Under the pieces are notes generated by a model. The model saw only the letters and a list, made by a program, of their open reading frames with translations, was not told where the DNA came from and did no database searches. A DNA stretch of 15,799 nt from Clostridiales bacterium (GTDB lineage: Bacteria > Bacillota > Clostridia > Oscillospirales > Oscillospiraceae): assembly GCA_019421525.1 (NCBI GenBank), contig JAHZFC010000032.1, forward strand, positions 1 to 15,799, given 5' to 3'. Positions 1 through 5,236 of this stretch are shown here, piece by piece. Each line of letters starts with the position of its first letter. Positions within the stretch are counted from its first letter, which is position 1. Position numbers and translations under genes: made by a program.

Positions 1-1
1 T

Positions 2-1120
2 GCCGCTGTTATCGTTGTCGATGTAGTCCACCTTCACGCCCACGTTCTTGGCCTTGGCCTGAGCGGCGGCGACCGTGGTGGTGGTAGCGCTGCACTCCAC
101 GCCGTTGTAGTAGTAACGGACGTTGGTGTCCAGAGCGACATCCTTGGGGGCGATGGCGGTGCCGTCGGTGGTCACCTTCACGCTCTCGCCGGTGACGGTC
201 ACATCGGACACGGCAGTGCGGGTCTTGGCGCCGGCGGTGGGAACGGTGTAGGCATAGGCCACATAACCGATCTTGGTCCAGTCAGCGTCGGTGTTAGCGA
301 CCACGACAGAATTGGCCGTATCCAGAACATTGTCATTGCTATTGCCCCACCAAGTGCGGGTGACAACAGGAGTCAGGGTGGTGGTGCCGGCCTTGTAGCC
401 CACAGCAGAGATCTCGCCCTCGTTCTTCTGCAGGCCGAAGGTCTTGTAGCCCAGGGACTCGGTGGCGATGCCGTTGATCAGGTCAGAGGTGTAGTAGCCC
501 AGAGCGGGGGTGTACACCACGGTGTTCTTGGTGATGGCCTGGAACAGGATCTCAGCCACCATCTCGCGGCTGGCGCCGGTGCCCAGAGTGCCGGCGTTGA
601 TGTTCACCAGCAGGTTGCGCTGCTGAGCGGTGGAGGCCACGCGGATCTCCCAGCCCTCGCCCTTGAACTCGTCGTTCTGGTCATAGCCCATGGCGCGCAG
701 GATCATGGCCAGGGCCTGGTAGCCGTTGACGGTCTGGTCGGGGTAGAAGTTGGTGCCGTCGCCCACGATCAGCTCGGCATTGGAGCAGTAGCCGATGTAG
801 CCAGCGGCCCAGTGGTTCTGCGCCACGTCCTTGAACTTGGCGTAGTCCTTGTAGATGCCCGCCTGGGTGTCGTTCACATCGCCGGTGACGATGCGGTAGA
901 TGATGGCCGCAACTTCAGCGCGAGTGATGGTCTGCTTGGGCGCGAAGTTAGAGCCATCGTTGACCCCTTTGAAAACGCCCAAACCAGACAGGACCTCGAC
1001 GGCCTCAGCATAGGTCTCGTCGATGTCCGCGTCGTCGTTGAAGGCGTTGGCAACAGTCATGAGGGACAGGGTCATGACCAGTGCCAGGGCCAACGCGAGG
1101 ATCTTCTTCAGATTTCTCAT
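2..1120 (-). CDS. S-layer homology (SLH) domain surface protein, 3' end outside window
   Basis: The 373 visible codons encode the N-terminal part of a secreted cell-wall protein, open at the left edge. Residues 1-26 form a typical signal peptide: basic MRNLKK, a Leu/Ala-rich core and a cleavage site after ANA. Two SLH-like repeats follow. The first, about residues 37-80, contains TRAEVAAIIYRIV. The second, about 93-147, contains FKDV..HWAAGYI, then FYPDQTV and the ALAMILRAMGY helix. A weaker, SLH-like stretch at about 160-200 may be a degenerate third repeat. The rest is Thr/Val/Ala-rich and beta-like, as in S-layer proteins. SLH domains bind pyruvylated secondary cell-wall polymers, so an envelope location is inferred. 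The start is supported by AGGAGGT ten bases upstream (1131-1137). The gene has its own promoter region. Its specific role is unknown; it could be the main S-layer protein or one of several SLH paralogues. Confidence 0.9.
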   Translation of the reverse strand, partial: MRNLKKILALALALVMTLSLMTVANAFNDDADIDETYAEAVEVLSGLGVFKGVNDGSNFAPKQTITRAEVAAIIYRIVTGDVNDTQAGIYKDYAKFKDVAQNHWAAGYIGYCSNAELIVGDGTNFYPDQTVNGYQALAMILRAMGYDQNDEFKGEGWEIRVASTAQQRNLLVNINAGTLGTGASREMVAEILFQAITKNTVVYTPALGYYTSDLINGIATESLGYKTFGLQKNEGEISAVGYKAGTTTLTPVVTRTWWGNSNDNVLDTANSVVVANTDADWTKIGYVAYAYTVPTAGAKTRTAVSDVTVTGESVKVTTDGTAIAPKDVALDTNVRYYYNGVECSATTTTVAAAQAKAKNVGVKVDYIDNDNSG

Positions 1121-1200
1121 GTTGGTGTTTACCTCCTATACGGATGTTGTTTTGGGGCTTCTCCCTTCGGATATCCCCTTATTTGACAGGCCAAATTGAC

Positions 1201-1244
1201 CTTATCAACAGATTTCTTCCAGTTTCTCCCACTCCGTTGATAAG
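1201..1244 (-). other. Hairpin in the SLH mRNA leader
   Basis: A 9-bp perfect stem (1201-1209 with 1236-1244; arms cttatcaac and gttgataag) encloses a 26-nt purine-rich loop on the minus strand. It lies about 80 nt upstream of the start codon. It could stabilise the mRNA or regulate translation; no known riboswitch is recognised. Confidence 0.4.
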
Positions 1245-1251
1245 CTATCCC

Positions 1252-1269
1252 CTCACCCGCCGGGGTGAG
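1252..1269 (-). other. Short GC-rich hairpin in the SLH mRNA leader
   Basis: A 7-bp perfect stem (1252-1258 with 1263-1269) carries a 4-nt loop, about 27 nt after the inferred start site of the proximal promoter. No U-run follows, so it is not an intrinsic terminator. It may protect the 5' end of the transcript. Confidence 0.35.
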
Positions 1270-1302
1270 AGCGCGGAGCAGATAACTGGACCTTACAGCG
1301 TC

Positions 1303-1332
1303 ATCATAGCACCCGACTTGTCCCTGCGTCAA
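1303..1332 (-). promoter_or_regulatory. Proximal sigma-A-type promoter of the SLH gene
   Basis: Minus-strand TTGACG (1327-1332) and TATGAT (1303-1308) are separated by 18 bases, each one mismatch from the vegetative consensus. Transcription would start near 1296, giving a leader of about 175 nt. The arrangement is a near copy of the distal promoter. Confidence 0.65.
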
Positions 1333-1372
1333 TCGACGCCCGACAAGTGTAACAAAGGCGACATACAGATGA

Positions 1373-1387
1373 AACACAACTGTAATA
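1373..1387 (-). repeat. 15-bp repeat upstream of proximal SLH promoter, copy 1
   Basis: Plus-strand aacacaactgtaata occurs here and again at 1494-1508, 121 bp apart. On the minus strand it reads as TTACA followed by GTTGTGTT. It sits 40 bp upstream of the proximal -35. A further TGTAA box is at 1348-1352. Confidence 0.6.
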
Positions 1388-1445
1388 TTGGGAGAACTTA
1401 GCATTTGGGGGCATACCAAAGGCTGGTCCTCCACATTGCAGAAGC

Positions 1446-1475
1446 ATGATAACACCCTGTCCCTCCCCGCGTCAA
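1446..1475 (-). promoter_or_regulatory. Distal sigma-A-type promoter of the SLH gene
   Basis: Minus-strand TTGACG (1470-1475) and TATCAT (1446-1451) are separated by 18 bases; TTATCA at 17 bases is an alternative -10. It is 143 bp upstream of the proximal promoter and shares the same -35 and spacing. TTACA boxes lie directly upstream at 1491-1495 and 1502-1506. Confidence 0.55.
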
Positions 1476-1493
1476 CGGCCATACAGCTTTTGT

Positions 1494-1508
1494 AACACAA
1501 CTGTAATA
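1494..1508 (-). repeat. 15-bp repeat upstream of distal SLH promoter, copy 2
   Basis: Exact second copy of aacacaactgtaata, 18 bp upstream of the distal -35. Here the minus strand shows TTACA-N6-TTACA (1506-1502 and 1495-1491), direct repeats at 11-bp spacing. OmpR/PhoB-family response regulators often bind that geometry. A binding protein is only inferred. Confidence 0.6.
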
Positions 1509-1622
1509 AACCCCTGGACAGGGCGATCTTGTTGTCTCTTCGGGTGCAACGGCAGGGGAGGGGGGACGGACTTTCTCTATATGATAGACGCAAAAAGCCG
1601 GGGAAAGGTTCCATGATCTTGG

Positions 1623-1641
1623 AAATTTCCCGGGGAAATTT
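1623..1641. repeat. 19-bp palindrome next to the oxidoreductase terminator
   Basis: The 9-bp arms aaatttccc and gggaaattt flank one central base. There is no loop, so it looks like a DNA-level site rather than an RNA hairpin. It lies between the oxidoreductase terminator and the SLH promoters. Its function is unknown. Confidence 0.4.
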
Positions 1642-1644
1642 GCG

Positions 1645-1678
1645 AAAAAAATGCCCCGCCGGCTTTCCCGGCGGGGCA
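1645..1678 (-). terminator. Intrinsic terminator of the flavoprotein oxidoreductase gene
   Basis: An 11-bp perfect GC-rich stem (1652-1662 with 1668-1678) with a 5-nt loop is followed on the minus strand by a run of seven T (1651-1645). It begins 15 bases after the stop codon. This is the best-formed terminator in the window. Confidence 0.9.
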
Positions 1679-1693
1679 GAAGAGGAGCGTGTT

Positions 1694-3670
1694 TTACAGG
1701 ATATCCATGGCCGCGCAGAAGCCCTCGTAGGTGGCCTGCTTGACCTGCCGGGCCTTGACGCAGTCGCCCACGGCCACGAACCAGTCGCAGGCGCCCTTGA
1801 GCTCTTCCACGGTCTGGCTGTTGGCCCGCTGGCCCACGGCGTACAGCACGGTGTCCGCCTCCAGGAAGTGCTCCTGGCCGTCCTGGTCGGTGAACTTCAC
1901 GCCGTTGTCAGTGACCTCGGTGACGGTGACGGAGCAGTTCCAGCTCATGGTCTTGGCCATCCGGGGCAGCAGGGCGGCGCGGTGGGAGGGGAGGGCGTCC
2001 ATGGCCAGGTCCTCCCGCATCTCCAGCACGTGGACCTGGTGGCCGGTGTCGGCCAGCCAGTAGCCGGTCTCGCAGCCGATGAGGCCGCCGCCGATCATGA
2101 TGACCTTCTTGCCCACTGCCTCGGGCTTGTCGTAGCAGTACAGGGCGTGGTGGGCCTTCTCGATGCCGGGGATGGGGGGCCGGGCGGGGGAGGAGCCCAC
2201 AGCGCAGATCACCGCATCGGGGTGCATCTGCTGGATATACTCTTTGGTAGCGGTGGTGCCCAGCTGGAACTTGACCCCCAGCCGGCGGCACCGGGCGATG
2301 AGGCTGTCCCGGTAGCGGCGGAGAGACTCCTTGTGACCGTCCACGTCGGTGAACCACAGCAGGCCGCCCAGGTTCTTGCAGGCCTCCACCAAAATGACGT
2401 CGTGGCCCCGCTCTGCGGCGGTGGCGGCTGCGTACAGCCCGGCGGGGCCGCCGCCGATGACCATGACCCGGCGCTTGCCGGTGGGGCGGGGGGCGTTGCG
2501 CCAGCGCAGCTCCCGGCCGGACCAGGGGTTGACGGCACAGTGCCACAGCTCGGGGATGGGGCGCTTGTCCGGGTCGGAGACCAGGGGATTGAAGCAGGAG
2601 CAGCGCAGGCAGGGGGCGATCTCGTCCTCCCGGCCCTGGAGGGTCTTGTTGACGAAGGCGGGGTCGGCGAACTGCTGGCGGCCCATGGCCACGAAGTCGC
2701 ACTTGCCGGAGGCGATGGCGTTCTCGATCTGGTCCGGGGCGTTGAAGCCGCCCACCGCCACCACGGGCACCCGGACGTGCTTCTTGATGGCCTCGGCCAG
2801 GTCGAGGTTGCAGCCGTGGGCGTCGAACATGGAGGAGAACGCCTTGGTGTTCACGTGGTCCTGGTACACGCCGGAGGTGACGTGGATGAGGTCCACATAG
2901 TCCTGGATGATCTCGGCAAAGGCGATGCCGTCCTCCAGCGTCATGCCCCCCTCGATGCGCTCGGAGCCGGACATGCGGTACTCGATGAGGAAATCATCGC
3001 CGCACACCTCTTTGATCTTTTTGCACACCATGATGGGGAAGCGGGCCCGGTTCTCCATAGAGCCGCCGAACTCGTCGGTGCGGTGGTTGAACCGGGGGGA
3101 GATGAACTGGTTCAGCAGCCAGCCGTGGCCGCCGTGGAGGTTGACCATGTTGAAGCCCAGAGCTTTGCAGTTCCAGGCCGCCTCCGCCCAGCGCCGGGCG
3201 GTCTCCTCCATCATCTCCACGCTCATCTCCTCCACCTGCACCCCGTCCTCCCGGACGAAGGCGGAGGGGCCGATGGGGTTCTTATGGCCGGGGATAGCGT
3301 CGGGGTGGTTCATGGCGCCCACGTGGTTGAGCTGGATGGAGGCCACCGCGCCGTGGGCCTTGATGGCCTCGGTGAGGGTCATGATGGCCTCCATATGCAT
3401 GGTGGTCATGGGATCAGACCACACATCCAAGCCATGCTCATGCCGCCAGGCGTACTCGTGGTCGATGAAGGACTCGGTCACCGTCACCTCGGCAAAGCCG
3501 CCCCGGGCCTTGGTCTCGTAGGCGTCGATACCCTCCGGGGTGGGGTAGCCGTGGTCCACGATGCGGTTTGCGGTGATGGGAGAGGCGAACACGCGGTTTT
3601 TGAAGGTCACGCCCTTGATGGTCATGGGCATGAACATATGGGGGTATTTGGTGCAGCTCAAAACGATCAT
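1694..3670 (-). CDS. Iron-sulfur flavoprotein oxidoreductase, 2-enoate / dienoyl-CoA reductase family
   Basis: This 658-residue protein has the full architecture of the family that includes 2,4-dienoyl-CoA reductase, 2-enoate reductases and BaiCD/BaiH. An Old Yellow Enzyme TIM barrel spans about residues 9-345, with the HGGHGWLLNQF motif at 180-190 followed by the RTDEFGGSMENRARF signature. A cysteine cluster for [4Fe-4S] comes next (C354, C357, C359, C378). An FAD domain begins with GGGPAG (406-411), and a nested NAD(P)H domain has GGGLIG (527-532). VAVGDC near 633-638 closes the flavin fold. Such enzymes move electrons from NAD(P)H through FAD, Fe-S and FMN to an activated C=C bond in the cytoplasm. 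The substrate cannot be told from sequence. The ATG at 3670 has AAGGA just upstream; a GTG 63 bases further out lies inside a leader hairpin and is less likely. The cysteine spacing is unusual. Confidence 0.9.
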   Translation of the reverse strand: MIVLSCTKYPHMFMPMTIKGVTFKNRVFASPITANRIVDHGYPTPEGIDAYETKARGGFAEVTVTESFIDHEYAWRHEHGLDVWSDPMTTMHMEAIMTLTEAIKAHGAVASIQLNHVGAMNHPDAIPGHKNPIGPSAFVREDGVQVEEMSVEMMEETARRWAEAAWNCKALGFNMVNLHGGHGWLLNQFISPRFNHRTDEFGGSMENRARFPIMVCKKIKEVCGDDFLIEYRMSGSERIEGGMTLEDGIAFAEIIQDYVDLIHVTSGVYQDHVNTKAFSSMFDAHGCNLDLAEAIKKHVRVPVVAVGGFNAPDQIENAIASGKCDFVAMGRQQFADPAFVNKTLQGREDEIAPCLRCSCFNPLVSDPDKRPIPELWHCAVNPWSGRELRWRNAPRPTGKRRVMVIGGGPAGLYAAATAAERGHDVILVEACKNLGGLLWFTDVDGHKESLRRYRDSLIARCRRLGVKFQLGTTATKEYIQQMHPDAVICAVGSSPARPPIPGIEKAHHALYCYDKPEAVGKKVIMIGGGLIGCETGYWLADTGHQVHVLEMREDLAMDALPSHRAALLPRMAKTMSWNCSVTVTEVTDNGVKFTDQDGQEHFLEADTVLYAVGQRANSQTVEELKGACDWFVAVGDCVKARQVKQATYEGFCAAMDIL

Positions 3671-3715
3671 CCTTTCCTTGACAAAGTCTGGTCCGAACCA
3701 TGTGGATGTGGCGTC

Positions 3716-3747
3716 TTTCGGCGGTCCCGGCACCGAGACCGCCGAAA
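3716..3747 (-). promoter_or_regulatory. 11-bp inverted repeat in the oxidoreductase leader
   Basis: Perfect 11-bp arms (3716-3726 and 3737-3747) are separated by 10 bases. The element lies about 20 nt downstream of the predicted transcription start and 46 nt upstream of the start codon. No T-run follows on either strand. It could be an operator for a dimeric repressor, for example the neighbouring HxlR protein, or an mRNA hairpin. Confidence 0.45.
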
Positions 3748-3772
3748 CGTCACCTTTTCTTCTGATAAATAC

Positions 3773-3801
3773 ACTCTAACACAACAAAACCAGAATGTAA
3801 A
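3773..3801 (-). promoter_or_regulatory. Promoter of the oxidoreductase gene
   Basis: Minus-strand TTTACA (3796-3801) and TAGAGT (3773-3778) have a 17-base spacer, and a TGT just before the -10 gives an extended -10. The local AT richness contrasts with the GC-rich surroundings. The transcript would start near 3766. Confidence 0.55.
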
Positions 3802-3815
3802 TAACGCACATGAAA

Positions 3816-3847
3816 GTCAGGGGCTTACCCGGAGGTAAGCCCCTGAC
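3816..3847 (-). terminator. Strong hairpin directly after the HxlR-family gene
   Basis: A perfect 14-bp stem (3816-3829 with 3834-3847) with a 4-nt loop starts one base after the stop codon. On the minus strand only TTTCAT follows, so the U-tract is short. It probably separates the regulator transcript from the oxidoreductase promoter. Confidence 0.7.
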
Positions 3848-3848
3848 C

Positions 3849-4283
3849 TCACCGCTTCTGCGGCGCTTCCATAAGATCCTGATCCATGGGGCGGTAGCCG
3901 TGCCACATCTCACCCAGCGGGTCGATGGGCAGGCCCAGCGCCTGCATCCGGTTCCATCCCCAATCGTAGATGTCGTCCAGCAGGCCGCACAGGACCTTGC
4001 CCGCCTGCGTCAAGTGGTATTCCACCCGGATCGGGGTATCTGGGTAGACCGTCCGGGTGATGATGCCATCCTCCTCCAGCTCCCGCAGATTTTGGGCCAG
4101 CACCTTCTCCGTGATCGGCAGCTGCCGGGTGAAGCGGGAGAAGCGGGTGCAGTCGTTGTCGAACTGGATGGCATGTATGATACGGGGCTTCCAGCGGTTG
4201 AAAAACACCCGCCGGCAATAGTCGTAGCAGTCCTCCCCAAAGGGCAGTGTCCTGCCGTCCCAGCGGTCCTGCCTGTCTGCCAT
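3849..4283 (-). CDS. HxlR-family winged helix-turn-helix transcriptional regulator
   Basis: A 144-residue protein matching the HxlR family (MarR-like wHTH, usually 100-150 residues). After a short N-terminus come C19 and C23, then NRWKPRIIHAIQ (29-40), equivalent to the family's GGKW helix. Next are RFSRFTRQLPITEKVLAQNLRELEEDG (47-73), the recognition-helix region with its typical TxKxLxxxLReLEedGii pattern, and the wing VEYHLTQAGKVL (87-98). The C-terminus is a Trp-containing helix. Members are dimeric DNA-binding proteins, and several (HypR, YodB, CatR) sense electrophiles or oxidants through an N-terminal cysteine. C19 is at about the right distance from the conserved Trp to match it. The start at 4283 follows a G-rich ribosome site; longer in-frame starts lack one and overlap the promoter. 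It probably regulates itself or the downstream oxidoreductase; this is inference. Confidence 0.88.
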   Translation of the reverse strand: MADRQDRWDGRTLPFGEDCYDYCRRVFFNRWKPRIIHAIQFDNDCTRFSRFTRQLPITEKVLAQNLRELEEDGIITRTVYPDTPIRVEYHLTQAGKVLCGLLDDIYDWGWNRMQALGLPIDPLGEMWHGYRPMDQDLMEAPQKR

Positions 4284-4303
4284 ATCCTCGCCCCCTTTGT
4301 TGC

Positions 4304-4332
4304 AGGATACCACATTTCGCATCGTTTCGCAA
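4304..4332 (-). promoter_or_regulatory. Promoter of the HxlR-family gene with a direct repeat
   Basis: Minus-strand TTGCGA (4327-4332) and TATCCT (4304-4309) have a 17-base spacer, giving a leader of about 15-20 nt. The 7-bp sequence tttcgca (plus strand) occurs twice, at 4315-4321 and 4325-4331, exactly 10 bp apart. The copies lie across the -35 and spacer, where an autorepressor could bind. Confidence 0.5.
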
Positions 4333-4362
4333 GGTATCCCCTTCCCCCGGATATGTCCCAAA

Positions 4363-4447
4363 ACGCAAAGATCCCCCGTCGGTCGACGGGGGATGTCTGC
4401 TCTCTTATTTTACACCAGCTGGATGATCGCCATCTCCGCTGCGTCGC
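4363..4447 (-). repeat. 85-bp direct repeat, displaced copy of rplQ 3' end plus terminator
   Basis: This is base-for-base identical to 4574-4658, offset 211 bp. It contains the last 12 or so rplQ codons and stop (4447-4410), then the 10-bp terminator stem (4371-4380 with 4385-4394). It has no ribosome site or start, so it is a non-coding gene fragment. It provides a second terminator hairpin between the ribosomal operon and the HxlR gene. Confidence 0.9.
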
Positions 4448-4552
4448 GTCGTCGAGGCAAAGTCCGCTTCGCTCCATTTCCCGCTGCGCGGAAAATTCCG
4501 CCCGCTCCCTTGCCTCTCCTCTCCCCACCAAAGGCATCCTGCCTTTGCCGGG
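4448..4552 (-). repeat. Type II intergenic element, copy 1 (after rplQ)
   Basis: GC-rich, non-coding. In plus-strand order it shows GTCGTCG, CGCTTCGCT, a TTTCC...GGAAA stem, CGCTCC, CTCCTCTCC, a perfect 8-bp hairpin (4529-4536 with 4540-4547, caaaggca arm) and a G-run. The same anchors occur in the same order at 7857-7964, although the stem sequences differ. Family membership is inferred by eye. Confidence 0.45.
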
Positions 4553-4573
4553 GGCCCCGATCCCGCCGCGGCG

Positions 4574-4658
4574 ACGCAAAGATCCCCCGTCGGTCGACGG
4601 GGGATGTCTGCTCTCTTATTTTACACCAGCTGGATGATCGCCATCTCCGCTGCGTCGC
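4574..4658 (-). repeat. 85-bp direct repeat, native copy inside and after rplQ
   Basis: This is the native copy: codons for the rplQ C-terminus, the stop at 4621, and the terminator. It is bracketed by a 17-bp inverted repeat, cccgccgcggcgacgca at 4562-4578 and its reverse complement at 4651-4667. That bracket may have helped create the duplication. Confidence 0.9.
4578..4605 (-). terminator. rplQ (operon-end) terminator
   Basis: A perfect 10-bp stem (4582-4591 with 4596-4605) with a 4-nt loop lies 15 bases past the rplQ stop. On the minus strand only CTTTG follows, so the U-tract is weak. The identical hairpin is repeated at 4371-4394, giving two terminators in series. Confidence 0.65.
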
Positions 4659-4962
4659 CGCGGCGGGGGCCCATCTTCAGCACCCGGGTGTAGCCGCCGT
4701 TGCGGTCGGCATACTTGGGACCGATCTGGTCGAACAGCTTCTTTGCCACATCCTCCTTGGTCAGGTAGGACATAGCCTGCCGGTAAGCGGCCAGGTTGTT
4801 CTTCTTGGCCAGGGTGATCATCTTCTCGGCCATGGGAGCGACCTCCTTCGCGCGGGCGTAGGTGGTCTTGATCTGACCGTTCTCCAGCAGGTAGGTGGTC
4901 ATGGCGCGCAGCATGGCGCGGCGCTGATCGCTGGGCTTGCCCAGCTTACGGTTGGTAGCCAT
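4621..4962 (-). CDS. rplQ: 50S ribosomal protein L17
   Basis: Encodes the 113-residue L17, a 50S protein near the exit tunnel, and is the last gene of the operon. The N-terminus MATNRKLGK followed by SDQRRAMLRAM is the family signature, and the C-terminus MGPRRGDAAEMAIIQLV is typical; length matches bacterial L17. The ATG at 4962 follows AAGGAGA at good spacing; a longer in-frame start lacks support. The preceding rpoA ends 274 bp upstream, unusually far, with a repeat element in between, so the rplQ message has its own strong ribosome site. The 3' end and terminator are duplicated downstream. Confidence 0.98.
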   Translation of the reverse strand: MATNRKLGKPSDQRRAMLRAMTTYLLENGQIKTTYARAKEVAPMAEKMITLAKKNNLAAYRQAMSYLTKEDVAKKLFDQIGPKYADRNGGYTRVLKMGPRRGDAAEMAIIQLV

Positions 4963-5015
4963 GGTAAACTCTCCTTCGACCTCGCGTGGCGAGATCATCT
5001 AAATTCGTTCCGGCA

Positions 5016-5095
5016 CCCTCAGGATGAGGGACATATGTGGACGGGATGGAACGTTACATACATCCGCCCTGCCCGGCGGAGGCTCAGTGCCTCCG
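5016..5095 (-). other. Paired small hairpins in the rpoA-rplQ gap
   Basis: Two perfect stems lie here: 5016-5021 with 5025-5030 (6 bp) and 5077-5083 with 5089-5095 (7 bp, 5-nt loop). Together with the type I repeat they make most of the 274-bp gap capable of folding. No T-run follows either stem, so premature termination is not indicated. Confidence 0.4.
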
Positions 5096-5106
5096 TACTC
5101 AGTGTT

Positions 5107-5236
5107 GTCACGCTGCGCCTTGCTCACGACGCCCGGCTTCCCTCCGACTCGGGACACAAACGAAATCGTGCCGCAATTCCTGGTCCGTATCCCTCGCTCC
5201 GGTCCATCCGGGCTGTTCGCGACGGCTCCGCGCTTC
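5107..5236 (-). repeat. Type I intergenic element, copy 1 (rpoA-rplQ gap)
   Basis: This stretch is clearly related to 13981-14112. Shared blocks in order are GTCACGC, CGGCTTCCCT, CTCGGGAC, a variable hairpin, TCCCT, GCTCCGGTCCATCCG and CGCTTCT. The element begins right after the rpoA stop. Its core can pair GGGA (5151-5154) with TCCC (5190-5193), then AC (5156-5157) with GT (5187-5188). It is non-coding by context. Confidence 0.7.

Larger units (their letters stand above)
1121..1693 (-). other. 573-bp intergenic region upstream of the SLH gene
   Basis: No credible gene lies here. Read on the minus strand, it holds the terminator of the upstream oxidoreductase (1645-1678), a 19-bp palindrome (1623-1641), two duplicated promoters (1470-1446 and 1332-1303) with a shared 15-bp upstream repeat, and a long leader with two hairpins before the SLH ribosome site. 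I see nothing convincing in 1509-1622 apart from GC-rich sequence with a short purine tract. Confidence 0.7.
4284..4620 (-). other. 337-bp gap between rplQ and the HxlR-family gene
   Basis: There is no gene here. Read on the minus strand it contains the rplQ terminator (4605-4578), a GC-rich type II intergenic element (4552-4448), an exact second copy of the rplQ 3' end and terminator (4447-4363), and the HxlR-gene promoter (4332-4304). In Firmicutes the genes after rplQ are often the ecfA1/ecfA2/ecfT transporter set; those are absent here. Confidence 0.65.

Noticed and set aside
1373..1508. CRISPR-like repeats
   Set aside because: There are only two copies of a 15-bp unit, each tied to a promoter; no regular array or cas gene is present.
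3671..3733. Upstream GTG start for the flavoprotein
   Set aside because: It lies in the leader hairpin and has no ribosome site. The extra 21 residues match nothing expected, whereas the ATG at 3670 has AAGGA upstream.
1529..3838. 769-codon open frame on the plus strand
   Set aside because: It is antisense to the flavoprotein gene, whose domains are unmistakable. The plus-strand product is a low-complexity Gly/Val/His/Asp mixture with no family features, a usual effect of GC-rich codon bias.
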